DNA of 64,000 nucleotides from Verrucomicrobiaceae bacterium (GCA_947458455.1 CANGYJ010000001.1:124001-188000); one strand, 5' to 3'. Counted from the first letter of the stretch, positions 8,072-17,530 are shown. The notes: generated from the sequence alone by a model not told the origin. A program made the numbers and translations.

Positions 8072-11000
8072 ACGCCCTCATCCGCTTCTCGCTGCATCAC
8101 CGGGCGCTCGTTTTGATGCTCGCCCTCGTCGTGCTGTTGTTTGGCGCACAAACGCTCACACAACTCCCCGTTGAGGTGCTGCCGGACATGACGAAGCCCA
8201 TCGTGACCATCCTCACCGAGGCACCCGGCCTCGCGCCGGAGGAGGTGGAAACGCTCGTCACGCAGCCGCTCGAAAATGCCGTGCAAGGCGTCGGCGGGCT
8301 CGACCGCTTGCGTTCAAACTCCGATGTCGGTCTGTCGCTCGTCTTCGCGGAGTTCGGCTGGGGCACGGACATCTACCGCGCACGCCAGCTCGTGCAGGAA
8401 CGCATGCAGAGCGTGAAACTGCCGGAACATGCCAAATCCGGCATGACGCCCGTTTCATCGCTCATGGGCGAGATCTTGCTCGTGGGTCTCAAAAGTGCCG
8501 ACGGCCAGATTTCGCCACCCGAACTGCGCACGCTCGCGGATTGGACGATTCGTCGGCGTTTGCAAAGCCTCAGCGGCGTGGCGGAGGTGCTCACCATCGG
8601 CGGCGGCGTGCGTCAAATTCAGGTGCAGCCTGATCCGAATCGTCTCGCGGCCTTCGGCGTGACCTTTGACGAGATCGAGGCCGCCGCTGCACGCGCCTCC
8701 GGCAATGCCACGAGCGGTTACCTGCAAGCCGGGCCGCGTGAAATCATGGTGCGAAATCTCGGCATGACCACGCGACTTGAGGATATCGCTCAAACCGTCA
8801 TCAAAACCGTCGGCGACCGCCCCGTGCTCATCAGCGATGTGGCGGAAGTGAAGAACGGCATCCAGCCCATGCGCGGCGATGCCAGCGTGAACGGCACGAT
8901 GGGCGTCGTGCTCAGCATCGACAAAGCGCCCGGCTTTGACACGCTGAAGCTCACACAGCAGGTGCAGGCGGCGTTGGAAGAACTGAAGCCCACGCTGCCT
9001 GCGGGCGTCACCGCCGAGATCCTCTTCCGCCAGGGGGATTTCATTGAACACGCCATCCACAACCTCGAAGAAGCCATCCGCGATGGCGCGATCATGGTCG
9101 CGATCATCCTCTTTTTGTTCCTGCTGAACTTCCGCACCACCTTCATCACGCTCATGGCCATGCCGCTGTCCTTCGCGGTGACGATTTTGATCTTCAAACT
9201 GCTCGGCGTCAGTGTGAACTCGATGACCCTCGGCGGCCTCGCTGTCGCCATCGGCATGGTGGTGGATGACGCCATTGTCGATGTGGAGAACGTGTGGCGG
9301 CGTTTGAGAGAAAAGGGTGGTGCAGCCGTCCCGGCTGCTCAGAGCAGGCCAGAGGCCTGCACCACACTGGACATCATCGCCACCGCCTCCGGCGAAGTGC
9401 GAAATTCCATCCTCTATGCCACGGTGCTCGTCATGCTCGTCTTCATGCCGCTGCTCGGTCTCGAAGGCATCGAAGGCCGTCTTTTCACGCCCATCGCCAT
9501 TGCCACGATCGCCAGCATGGCAGCGTCGTTTGTGGTGAGCCTCACGGTGATTCCCGTGCTGTGTTCTCTGTTGCTGAAAAGGGACGCAAAAGACGAAAGG
9601 GACGGTTTGGTCGTTCGCGCCATGAAATGGCTCGTGGAGCGCACCTTCCTCAAAGTCGCTCTCGGAGCGCCTCAGCTTGTTCTCGCGTTCGTGGGCATGC
9701 TGTTGGTCGCTTCGTTGATGTTGTATCCCAAGATGGGGAAGGAGTTTTTGCCCGCGTTCAATGAAGGCAGCGCCACCATCTCGCTCGCGGGTGCTCCCGG
9801 CACCTCCTTGGCCCATTCGAATGAGATCGGTGAGGCGGCGGTGAGATTGCTTCAAGGTATCAAAGAGGTGAAAAGTGTCGGTAGACGTGCCGGACGGGCG
9901 GAGCGGGATGATCACGTGATGCCGGTGAGCGTGAACGAGTTCGACGTGGAGTTTCACGAAGGCGGAAGACCGCGTGAGGTCGTGTTTGCCGAGATTCGCG
10001 GCAAGCTCGGCAAGATCCCCGGCACCTTCTTGAACATCGGCCAGCCTATCGGGCATCGCTTGAGCCACATGCTCAGCGGCGTCTCGGCGAAGATCGCCGT
10101 GAAGGTCTTCGGGCCCGACCTGGCCGTGCTGCGTGAAAAGGGTGAGCAAATACGCGACCTCGCCCAAACGATCCCCGGATTGACCGATGTGATGCTGGAG
10201 CCGCAGGTGCCGATTCCTCAGATTAAAATCGAAGTGAATCGCGAGCGAGCCGTCGCTTACGGCGTGCAGCCCGGATCGCTCAATGAACAAGTCTCCGCCC
10301 TGGTCGGCGGCAAAACGCTCGCCGAACTTCGCGAGGGCCAGCGCACGGTCGATCTCATGCTGCGACTGCCGGAGACATGGCGAGACTCACCTGAAAAGAT
10401 CGGTGATTTGATCATCGAGACCGACACCGGCCGTCGCATCCCGCTGCGGCTCGTGGCGGACATCCGCGAGAGCCAGGGGCCGAATGTCATCAACCGCGAA
10501 AACACCCAGCGCCGCATCGTCATCAGCGCCAACACGAGCGAGCGGGACCTCGAAAGCATTGTGCGCCGCTGGGAAACGGCCGTGAAGGAGCAGGTGAAGT
10601 TCCCCGAAGGTTACTTCCCGCGCTTTGAAGGCGAATTCCAAGCGCAGCAGGCCGCCGCGAAGCGCATCGCGTTTTACTTCGGCCTCGTGCTCGTGGCGGT
10701 GACCGTGCTGCTCTTCAGCTACTTCCGCAGTCTTTCGCTGGCCTTGCAGGTCATGCTGAACATCCCGCTCGCCCTCATGGGCGGTCTCGCGCTCACCTGG
10801 CTGCTCATTGATAACATCAGCATCGCCACCATTGTCGGCTTCATCGCCGTCGGCGGCGTGGCGGCTCGGAATGGCATCATGATGATCAGCCATTACCTGC
10901 ATCTGATGAAGCACGAGGGCGAGGGCTTCACTCGAGCGATGATCGTGCGCGGCACGTTGGAGCGGCTCGTGCCCGTGCTGATGACCGCCCTGAGCGCTGG

Positions 11001-11172
11001 CATCGCCCTCATCCCGCTGCTGCTCGCCGCGAACGAGCCCGGCAAAGAAATCCTCCATCCCGTGGCCGTCGTCATCGTCGGCGGCCTCGTCAGCAGCACC
11101 TTCCTCGACCTGATGGTCACCCCAGCAGTCTTTTATCTTGTTGGCAAACCACACACTCAAACCACCCCATGA
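8065..11172 (+). CDS. Heavy-metal RND efflux transporter (CzcA/CusA family)
   Basis: A 1035-residue, 12-helix RND pump of the heavy-metal (HME) group. Visible marks are LPVEVLPDMTKPIVTILTEAPG near the N-terminus, MVVDDAIVDVENVWRRL after helix 4, and the late motif FIAVGGVAARNGIMMISHY. It exports metal cations such as Co, Zn, Cd, Cu or Ag using the proton gradient. The loop after helix 4 contains a stretch encoded by a palindromic repeat (9317-9365), and another loop near residue 505-514 is encoded by a short simple repeat. The channel and adaptor genes lie immediately upstream. Substrate cannot be fixed by eye. Confidence 0.95.
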   Translation: MLNALIRFSLHHRALVLMLALVVLLFGAQTLTQLPVEVLPDMTKPIVTILTEAPGLAPEEVETLVTQPLENAVQGVGGLDRLRSNSDVGLSLVFAEFGWGTDIYRARQLVQERMQSVKLPEHAKSGMTPVSSLMGEILLVGLKSADGQISPPELRTLADWTIRRRLQSLSGVAEVLTIGGGVRQIQVQPDPNRLAAFGVTFDEIEAAAARASGNATSGYLQAGPREIMVRNLGMTTRLEDIAQTVIKTVGDRPVLISDVAEVKNGIQPMRGDASVNGTMGVVLSIDKAPGFDTLKLTQQVQAALEELKPTLPAGVTAEILFRQGDFIEHAIHNLEEAIRDGAIMVAIILFLFLLNFRTTFITLMAMPLSFAVTILIFKLLGVSVNSMTLGGLAVAIGMVVDDAIVDVENVWRRLREKGGAAVPAAQSRPEACTTLDIIATASGEVRNSILYATVLVMLVFMPLLGLEGIEGRLFTPIAIATIASMAASFVVSLTVIPVLCSLLLKRDAKDERDGLVVRAMKWLVERTFLKVALGAPQLVLAFVGMLLVASLMLYPKMGKEFLPAFNEGSATISLAGAPGTSLAHSNEIGEAAVRLLQGIKEVKSVGRRAGRAERDDHVMPVSVNEFDVEFHEGGRPREVVFAEIRGKLGKIPGTFLNIGQPIGHRLSHMLSGVSAKIAVKVFGPDLAVLREKGEQIRDLAQTIPGLTDVMLEPQVPIPQIKIEVNRERAVAYGVQPGSLNEQVSALVGGKTLAELREGQRTVDLMLRLPETWRDSPEKIGDLIIETDTGRRIPLRLVADIRESQGPNVINRENTQRRIVISANTSERDLESIVRRWETAVKEQVKFPEGYFPRFEGEFQAQQAAAKRIAFYFGLVLVAVTVLLFSYFRSLSLALQVMLNIPLALMGGLALTWLLIDNISIATIVGFIAVGGVAARNGIMMISHYLHLMKHEGEGFTRAMIVRGTLERLVPVLMTALSAGIALIPLLLAANEPGKEILHPVAVVIVGGLVSSTFLDLMVTPAVFYLVGKPHTQTTP
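9317..9365. repeat. REP-like palindromic doublet inside the RND pump gene
   Basis: The outer arms GTGGTGCAG and CTGCACCAC are perfect complements. Inside are two hairpins: GCAGCC/GGCTGC at 9322-9338 and a 7-bp perfect stem GCAGGCC/GGCCTGC at 9344-9360. It is read in frame as roughly residues 418-434 (GAAVPAAQSRPEACTT), in a loop after transmembrane helix 4 where the family varies in length. Confidence 0.75.
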
Positions 11173-11609
11173 AAACCAAACTCATCCTCCTCGTCACCCT
11201 CCTTTCCACCCTCGCTTTCGCCCACGAAGGCGTCGAACGCGGTCCCAACGGTGGTCGCATCCTCGAATTCAGCGACAATGAAACCATGCATGGCGAAGTG
11301 CTCGTCAAAGACGGCAAATTTCACATCGAGCTGCTCGATAAGGACATGAAACCTGTCGCCCTGGCCGCCCAAACGCTTACTGCCATGACCGGTGACCGCG
11401 CGAAGCCGGTGAAGTTGGAGGTCACGAAGGACGCGAAAGGTTTCGCCATCCCTGCGTTGAAGGCCGGCGAGTGGCTGATCCTCCGCTACAAAGACACGCC
11501 AGATGCCAAGGCCATCACTGCACGCCTTGAATACAACACCGCCATCTGCGAAGAATGCCAGGCCCAGGAGTGGCTGTGCAAGTGCAAGCCGGAGAAAGAG
11601 GCCAAATAA
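11169..11609 (+). CDS. Small secreted Cys-rich-tailed protein of the efflux operon
   Basis: 146 residues with a clear signal peptide (TKLILLVTLLSTLAFA) followed by HEGVERGPNGGRI, a beta-rich middle and a C-terminal CEECQAQEWLCKCK cluster with four cysteines in 14 residues. It starts inside the pump stop codon (ATGA at 11169), so it belongs to the operon. The His near the mature N-terminus and the Cys cluster suggest a periplasmic metal-binding accessory, but no named family is recognised. Confidence 0.8.
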   Translation: MKTKLILLVTLLSTLAFAHEGVERGPNGGRILEFSDNETMHGEVLVKDGKFHIELLDKDMKPVALAAQTLTAMTGDRAKPVKLEVTKDAKGFAIPALKAGEWLILRYKDTPDAKAITARLEYNTAICEECQAQEWLCKCKPEKEAK

Positions 11610-11703
11610 GCAACGGGTGGCCCATGATTCCCCAAGCAGAGTATCCTCGCGAGAACGCTCTTAAAGGTGGCTTGTTCGTTCACACGACCTAGGCTGGTCT
11701 CAC

Positions 11704-12354
11704 ATGACCCGCCTAGTCGCCCCCGAAATCCTCGAAACTCTTGCTGATGACGATCCGCATGCCATTCGCAGCCGGGCGGACCTTTTGAAAGTGAACTGGA
11801 TCATGGGCAATCACCGCTGGATACTTCAGAAGCTCAAAACGGAGCGTCAACCCGGTGAACACATCTGCGAACTCGGCGCGGGCGATGGAGCACTGAGCCA
11901 AAAGCTGCTGCTAAACGTGGTTTGTGCTCCGCATGAGCTGCACGCGGTGGATCTGGCCGTGCAGCCTCAAAACTGGCCTGCAGGTGCGGTGTGGCATCGG
12001 GGTGATCTGTTTGCCATGCCCCTCCCTGATTGCGAAATCCTGATCGCGAACCTGTTTTTGCATCATTTCACTAGCGATCAGCTTTCACGCCTCGGCGCAC
12101 AGCTTTCGCCGAAAACGCGTCTTATCATCGCGGCAGAACCGGCTCGGTATTTCGCCCATAAAATCAGCGGTTGGCTCTTCACGCGGTTGGCGCGGCTGAA
12201 TCATGTGACGCGTTATGACATGCAGGTGAGCATCCGTGCAGGCTTCCGAGGAGATGAGCTGCCGCGCTCGCTCGCCCTTCAGGCTCCGTGGAACTGGAAA
12301 AGCAGGTGCACGATGTTCGGTGCCAACCGCGTCGTCATGCGGCGCGGCGTGTGA
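11704..12354 (+). CDS. Class I SAM-dependent methyltransferase
   Basis: 216 residues with the SAM-binding glycine loop CELGAGDGAL near residues 57-66, an acidic end of strand 2 (LHAVDLAV) and a motif IV-like segment (CEILIANLFLHHF). The substrate is unknown; small-molecule or lipid methylation is as likely as any other. It stands alone on the plus strand about 95 bases after the efflux operon, and ends back-to-back with the convergent metallopeptidase gene with no spacer. Confidence 0.8.
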   Translation: MTRLVAPEILETLADDDPHAIRSRADLLKVNWIMGNHRWILQKLKTERQPGEHICELGAGDGALSQKLLLNVVCAPHELHAVDLAVQPQNWPAGAVWHRGDLFAMPLPDCEILIANLFLHHFTSDQLSRLGAQLSPKTRLIIAAEPARYFAHKISGWLFTRLARLNHVTRYDMQVSIRAGFRGDELPRSLALQAPWNWKSRCTMFGANRVVMRRGV

Positions 12355-13386
12355 TCACCGCCACACCTCGGCGAAATGATGCGCGAGGCGCAGCTTGCGG
12401 GCGACAGCGGGGGAGATCACATACGGATACAAAAACGGAGCGCCGAAGCTGCGGCTGATTTCGTTCATCATGCTGGCGAGGCTGATCCAGCGCTGGATCA
12501 AGGAGTGGAAGTTGGCGTCTTCGCTGGCGGATTCGATTTCGAGGCCAACAGGCAAAGTGCAGGCGCTGGAGGGCAGGGGAGCCTCGCTGCTGCGGATGCC
12601 GAGCTGCTCACAGGTCTCAAAGCCGTCGACCATTTGCAGGTAGTGTGCCCACGTTTCGGCCCAGTCTTCCCAGGGGTGCGAGGCGGCGTAGGCGGAGATG
12701 TAGTTTTGCTGCCAGTCAGCAGGCGGGCCGTATTGATAATGGCGAGCGAGTCCGTCGGAGTAGGGCAGGGCTTCGTTGCCAAAGATTTCGCGGAAGGCCA
12801 TGCGCCAGGGATGGGTCCATTCGAGCCGCGAGAGGTAGCGATACCAAAGGTAATGCCCGCTTTCGTGCCGGAAGTGGCCGAGGAGCGTGCGGGAGGCTTC
12901 GCCGAGCTGCTGGCGGTTGATCTGCCGCCAGGTATCGTCGGCTTCTTCGAGGCTGACGGTGATGACGCCGCTGAGGTGGCCGGTGGTGGCGGCGGGATTC
13001 AGCGTGGTGCTGACAATATCGAAGGCGAGGCCGTTTTGCGGATCTTCGGCCAGGGTGGGCAGCGGGATGCGCAGGCCGATTAGCGTGTGCAGCAGGCGGC
13101 GCTTGGCGGCTTCCATCAGGCTCCAGTGCTGGCGGTTCAGCGCATTGCTGAGATCAGGAATGGTGCGGTTCAGGCGGCAGGAGGTGCAAAAAGCTTCGCC
13201 GGAGCTGGTGGGCACGAGCCAGTTGCACGCGGCGTAGCGCTGGCCGTTGGCGCAGAGGCGGAAATTTTTGTCGATGCGGCGGATGAGGCCTTTCACGGGT
13301 TCGTAGCCGACATCGAGGCCGCACTTGAGACAGCGCGAGCTTTCGAAGAAGAGCGCGTTGCCGCAGGCGCATTGAAAAGACCTCAT
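12355..13386 (-). CDS. Putative zinc-binding metallopeptidase with N-terminal zinc ribbon
   Basis: 343 residues. Two CxxC-type pairs at the N-terminus (CACGN and CLKCG) and a later Cys pair (CTSC) suggest zinc-ribbon modules. The HFRHESGHYLW segment carries an HExxH-like gluzincin core (HESGH). This combination matches the family called putative zinc-binding metallopeptidase (Peptidase_Mx). It is the third gene of a coupled operon: its ATG overlaps the stop of the GH130 gene (ATGA at 13383-13386). No signal peptide, so probably cytoplasmic. Substrate unknown. Confidence 0.82.
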   Translation of the reverse strand: MRSFQCACGNALFFESSRCLKCGLDVGYEPVKGLIRRIDKNFRLCANGQRYAACNWLVPTSSGEAFCTSCRLNRTIPDLSNALNRQHWSLMEAAKRRLLHTLIGLRIPLPTLAEDPQNGLAFDIVSTTLNPAATTGHLSGVITVSLEEADDTWRQINRQQLGEASRTLLGHFRHESGHYLWYRYLSRLEWTHPWRMAFREIFGNEALPYSDGLARHYQYGPPADWQQNYISAYAASHPWEDWAETWAHYLQMVDGFETCEQLGIRSSEAPLPSSACTLPVGLEIESASEDANFHSLIQRWISLASMMNEISRSFGAPFLYPYVISPAVARKLRLAHHFAEVWR

Positions 13387-14849
13387 GCAGCCCCTTCGAC
13401 CAATGTTTTGAGCAAATCAACGATGGGCATGCTGACAATGGCGGTGGCCTTGTCACTCATGGCATAGGGCAGGATGAGCTGGCCGCCATGGATGAGCGAG
13501 CCGCAGCTATAGACGACGTTGGGCACATAGCCCTCACGCTCGATGCCCACGGGACAGAGCAAAGGCTCACGCAGGCGGCCGATGACTCGCGTGGGATCAT
13601 CGAGATCGAGCAGCACGGCTCCGATGCAGTATTTCCGCATGGGGCCGACGCCGTGGGTGATGACGAGCCAACCGGCCTCCGTCTCGATGGGTGAGCCGCA
13701 GTTGCCGATCTTCACGGACTCCCAGGCCTCGGCGGGGCGGAGGATGAGATGCGGATCGGTCCAGTAGTGCGGATTGTCGCTGAACATGACGAAGAGGTTC
13801 TCGTCATCCTGACGCGAAAGCATGGCGTGGCGTCCGCCGATGCGGCGCGGAAAGAGCGCCATGCCTTTGTTTTGCACGGCACCGCCATTGAGCGTGAGCA
13901 CGCGAAAGTGCAGGAAGTCCTGCGTTTCGATGAGCTGGGGCAAAATCGCACGGCCATTGTAGGCGGTGTAGGTGGCGCAGTAGGTCACGGTGCCGTCGTC
14001 ATCGACGAAGCGCACGAAACGGGCGTCTTCGATGCCGTTGCTCTCGTTGTCGGAGACGGGAAAGAGGATACGCTCGCTCAGCGCCAGCTTGTCGGAGAAG
14101 CGCAGCTCGTAATTCGAGTCTGCCAGCCACTGGATGCACTCCAGTGTGCGCTTGGTTTCATGGGAGAGTGGCAGGCTTTCTCGGCGCACGCTGGCCACGC
14201 GGACGGCGAGCTCGCTGCGGGTGAATTCGGGTGCGAGAGCATCCATCACGGCAGCGGTGCATTCGTTGTCGAAGCCCATCTCATGCAGCTTGATCATGAA
14301 GCGCTTTTTGCGGTAGCCGGGGTTCGGCAGCACCTCGGGCAGGCTCACATAGCGTGACACGGGCGTGAGCTCGATGTGTCCATCCGGCGAGATGATGCCT
14401 TCGCGGAATTCGATGGAGGAGATGTGCCCTTCACCCGTGGCGCGGAGGCTCATGATGAAGCGCAGGCCGCCAGCGGCCACGCCGTTTTGATCCGGGTGCG
14501 GCACGATGGAGGGATTGAAGAGCGCCGCAGCCTCCAGCGAGTATTCACCGCTGAAAAGAGCGCCGATGAGGAGCTGCCGCGAGCGAGTGAGCGGGCGCTG
14601 CGTGAAGATCTCCGACTGCACTTTGGCAAAGTGGCTCATGAGCACCGGCTCGATGTCGAAGTGGCGGCTATCGAAGTCCGCATGCACCGCGGCGAGTTCT
14701 TTTTCCACCTCTTCCTCCGTCAGTGCCAGCGCACGGCCGATGATGGTGGAGAGCCGCCGACCACTGGAAGGAATAAACGGACGGATGATCACACGAGCGC
14801 TCTCCGGCTGGAGGATGATGTGATGGCGGTGGATGGCGAGGTGACTCAT
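13383..14849 (-). CDS. Glycoside hydrolase family 130-type protein (mannoside phosphorylase-like)
   Basis: 488 residues with the five-bladed propeller marks of GH130: GIEDARFVRF, NKGMALFPRRIGGRHAMLSRQDDEN, GNCGSPIETEAGWLVITHGVG and GYVPNVVYSCG. Characterised members phosphorolyse or hydrolyse beta-mannosides; this longer form with a 100-plus-residue N-terminal extension is often next to a GT4 glycosyltransferase. Both of its ends show ATGA overlaps with its neighbours, so the three genes are translated together. Cytoplasmic. The true glycan is not known. Confidence 0.88.
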   Translation of the reverse strand: MSHLAIHRHHIILQPESARVIIRPFIPSSGRRLSTIIGRALALTEEEVEKELAAVHADFDSRHFDIEPVLMSHFAKVQSEIFTQRPLTRSRQLLIGALFSGEYSLEAAALFNPSIVPHPDQNGVAAGGLRFIMSLRATGEGHISSIEFREGIISPDGHIELTPVSRYVSLPEVLPNPGYRKKRFMIKLHEMGFDNECTAAVMDALAPEFTRSELAVRVASVRRESLPLSHETKRTLECIQWLADSNYELRFSDKLALSERILFPVSDNESNGIEDARFVRFVDDDGTVTYCATYTAYNGRAILPQLIETQDFLHFRVLTLNGGAVQNKGMALFPRRIGGRHAMLSRQDDENLFVMFSDNPHYWTDPHLILRPAEAWESVKIGNCGSPIETEAGWLVITHGVGPMRKYCIGAVLLDLDDPTRVIGRLREPLLCPVGIEREGYVPNVVYSCGSLIHGGQLILPYAMSDKATAIVSMPIVDLLKTLVEGAA

Positions 14850-17116
14850 GCGCGGGCGGGTAGGGGGTGCTGCGCAAAGGTCATCTCCGCGAGAGCGAGG
14901 TGGAAGGCGAGCGTGGACTCCGCTCCTTGGTTTTCATTCACACGGTCCGGGTGCAGCCCATCGCCGCAGCCGCCCGTGATGGGATCATAAAGCGGCATCG
15001 CGAGGTCATTGCGCCCGAGGAACCACTCAAAGGCACGGCGCGCCTCACGTAGCCAGGAAGGATCACTGGTGATGTGATAAGCCGCGAGGCAAGCAGAGAT
15101 CATGGCCTGCGCCTCGACCGGTTGTTGATCAAAATGGGCTCGTGCTCCATCGCGGATGCAGAAGCCATTGCTGCCGATGGGGCGGAAGCAGCCGCTCGGC
15201 GTCTTTTGAATCGAAACCAGCCAGCGCAGCGATTGCAGCGCGATGTCCTGCATCTCCGCGTGGTCCATCGCCTGTCCGCTAAGCAGTAGCGCCTGGCTGA
15301 GGCGTGCATTGTCATACGTCGCTCCTGGCTCGAACCACGGCCACTCGGTCGTGGCGCACTGTTTCCACAGCCGCATCAGATCACGCGTCAGCACCTCGCG
15401 TGCGGCCATGGCGCCGCTGCTCAGCGGATTGCCACGCAAGTATTCATGGATGCCCAGCAGGCTGAAAGCCCACGCTCTCGGCGAGCTGAAGGCCTCCACG
15501 CGGGCCAGCCCGGCCTCAAAAAGGCTCGCGCACAGTCTTTGCTGCCCGGTGTGGTGTGCATGCACGCTGCCAGTGCCCAGCGCCCACAGCGCACGACCAT
15601 GGCTGTCCTCGCTGCCCTCAGGCTCCAGCCATTGGCGGCCAAAGCTCATGAAATTGCGAAAGCCGCCCGTGTCGCGATTCAGCGCAGCGGCCAGAAAGGC
15701 CAGGTAAGTCGTCGAAAGCCCGTTCAAGCTCTCACCTGGCGGTCGGCCACCCAGATCATCGAGTAGGCAGCACAAGATGAAGGCGCGGGCATTGTCGTCC
15801 GTGCAGTAGCCGTGATGAAAATCCGGCACCGTGTGCAGCGCATGTTGAAAGATGCCCGTGCTGTCTGTCATGCGCACCAGATGATCCAGCTTGAAGGCGG
15901 GCAGCCCTTGCTTGTGACCCGCCGTCCAGCCTGCAAAGGCCGTGCGAGCTGGTGCGCGGCGTTCCAGGCAGGCCTCGCGAAAGGTTTCCAGATAGCGATG
16001 CGCCACCGCAGGCCAGATCATCTCGCGCCCCGCCTGCCACGCGGCTTTTTGCGTGCTCAAAATCAATTCGGGCCGCTCCAGATACTCACACACCGCCGCC
16101 GCGATGCCTGCGGGCTTTGAAAACGGCACCAGCATGCCCTGACCCTTCGTGAGAAGCTCCTCCGCATGATGATACGGCGTTGAAACGACCGCACGCCCCG
16201 CGCCAAACACCTGCGCCAAGGTGCCGGAGGTGATCTGCTCGCGGTTCAGATACGGCGTGAGGTAAATATCCGTCGCACTCACAAACTCACGCAGATCCGC
16301 TGGCGACACATAGCGCTTGTCAAAGATCACATGCTCACGCACGCCCAGTTCCTCCGCCAGCCACTCCAGGCTCAGCCGGTAGCGCTCGCCTTCATGCGCC
16401 AGCAGATGCGGATGCGTGGCCCCCAGAATGATGTAAACCACTTCCGGGTGCCGCTGGATGATCTCCGGCAGTGCCTCGATCGCATGCTCGATGCCTTTGC
16501 CCGGACCGATCAGGCCAAAAGTTAACAGCACCTTCTTTCCCTCCACGCCAAACTGCGCCTTCGCCGTGGAGGAATCCACCAGCGGCACATCCGGGATGCC
16601 ATGCGGAATCACCGCGATCTTCGACTCCGGCACCGCATACACCTCACGCAAAATTTCCGCCCCCTTCCGCGCCATCACCACCAGCCGCTCGCTGCGCTGG
16701 ATCAGCTCATTCATCACCTTGCGCTGCGTCGCATTCGGCTCCCGCAGCAGCGTGTGCAGCGTTGTCACCACCGGCATGCGCACTTCTTTGAGCAGCGCCA
16801 GCAGATGACTGCCCGCCGCACCGCCGTAGATGCCAAACTCATGCTGCACGCACAGCACATCCACGTTGTCGAAGTTCAAAAAGTCCGCTGCCCGTCGATA
16901 CGAGTCGATGTCTTTCTCCTGCAACTCAAAGCGCACTCGCGAAGGATACTCGTAGCCTTCCACGCGATCATTCACCGCTCCCGCGTAGCATTCCGCCTCC
17001 GGCGCTGCTGCGCTCACCGCTTCGCATAGATCCCGCGTAAACGTCGCGATCCCACACTGACGGGGAACATAGTCCCCGAGAAAAGCCACCCGCGTCAACG
17101 ACGGTGCCGTGGTCAT
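14846..17116 (-). CDS. Two-domain protein: GT4 glycosyltransferase plus (alpha/alpha)6 barrel-like domain
   Basis: 756 residues. Residues about 5-365 form a GT-B glycosyltransferase of family 4 (FLGDYVPRQCGIATFT at the start, CVQHEFGIYGG, GLIGPGKGIEHAIEALPEI, LTPYLNREQITSGTLAQVFGAGRAVVSTPY). Residues about 385-750 resemble an alpha/alpha toroid glycosidase-like domain (GYCTDDNARAF, NENQGAESTLAFHLA). The start at 17116 is preferred because GGAAGG-like pairing (GGAAGG, 7 bases upstream) precedes it; an in-frame ATG at 17149 is an alternative. First gene of the operon with GH130 and the metallopeptidase. Confidence 0.87.
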   Translation of the reverse strand: MTTAPSLTRVAFLGDYVPRQCGIATFTRDLCEAVSAAAPEAECYAGAVNDRVEGYEYPSRVRFELQEKDIDSYRRAADFLNFDNVDVLCVQHEFGIYGGAAGSHLLALLKEVRMPVVTTLHTLLREPNATQRKVMNELIQRSERLVVMARKGAEILREVYAVPESKIAVIPHGIPDVPLVDSSTAKAQFGVEGKKVLLTFGLIGPGKGIEHAIEALPEIIQRHPEVVYIILGATHPHLLAHEGERYRLSLEWLAEELGVREHVIFDKRYVSPADLREFVSATDIYLTPYLNREQITSGTLAQVFGAGRAVVSTPYHHAEELLTKGQGMLVPFSKPAGIAAAVCEYLERPELILSTQKAAWQAGREMIWPAVAHRYLETFREACLERRAPARTAFAGWTAGHKQGLPAFKLDHLVRMTDSTGIFQHALHTVPDFHHGYCTDDNARAFILCCLLDDLGGRPPGESLNGLSTTYLAFLAAALNRDTGGFRNFMSFGRQWLEPEGSEDSHGRALWALGTGSVHAHHTGQQRLCASLFEAGLARVEAFSSPRAWAFSLLGIHEYLRGNPLSSGAMAAREVLTRDLMRLWKQCATTEWPWFEPGATYDNARLSQALLLSGQAMDHAEMQDIALQSLRWLVSIQKTPSGCFRPIGSNGFCIRDGARAHFDQQPVEAQAMISACLAAYHITSDPSWLREARRAFEWFLGRNDLAMPLYDPITGGCGDGLHPDRVNENQGAESTLAFHLALAEMTFAQHPLPARA

Positions 17117-17530
17117 AGCCGAACCTTCCGTTGAATTCGCATTCTTCACAGACAGCCTTCACGAACACAAAGCAACCCGTCATTCGTCCGCGACCATGGG
17201 GTGAATTACCCATCTAAGCTCGCGGCTGCTCGCATCGTCGTACTCGTTTCGGTGGCGTAGCTCCATAGGCGAAGGACGTAGAGTGCAGAGTTTCATTGGT
17301 CAGAGTCGCCGTGTGACCAACTTGGATAGTACCTTAGCTGATCCTGACATGGAGTTGATGCGCCAGAAGCTCAAAGAGCTGATCCTGAATGGGCGGCGGT
17401 AGGGGCCTGAAGTCCGCTGGACTGTATGCCTGCAAAAAAAACGGTGGACGAATCTGGGGTAACCATAGTTTATTGTGACTAATCAATGTCCGCCAGAAAG
17501 CTTAGACCTATGCACGCCTAATTTGCAACT
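17117..17530. other. Intergenic region, 414 bases
   Basis: Separates the glycosyltransferase operon (minus) from the membrane/SET gene pair (plus), so it should hold divergent promoters. No RNA gene or clear repeat is seen. A frame from about 17260 to 17402 ends in ELMRQKLKELILNGRR followed by a stop and might be the tail of a decayed gene. The last 100 bases are AT-richer and run into the atypical gene pair. Confidence 0.4.

Noticed and set aside
8455-10290. Long minus-strand frame of 611 codons inside the RND pump gene
   Set aside because: Shadow of the pump's codon bias: His/Asp/Glu-rich sequence with no domain, fully opposite to strong RND motifs.
17260-17402. Possible tail of a decayed gene ending in ELILNGRR
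   Set aside because: Open frame too short, no start and no recognisable family; kept only as a remark in the gap entry.
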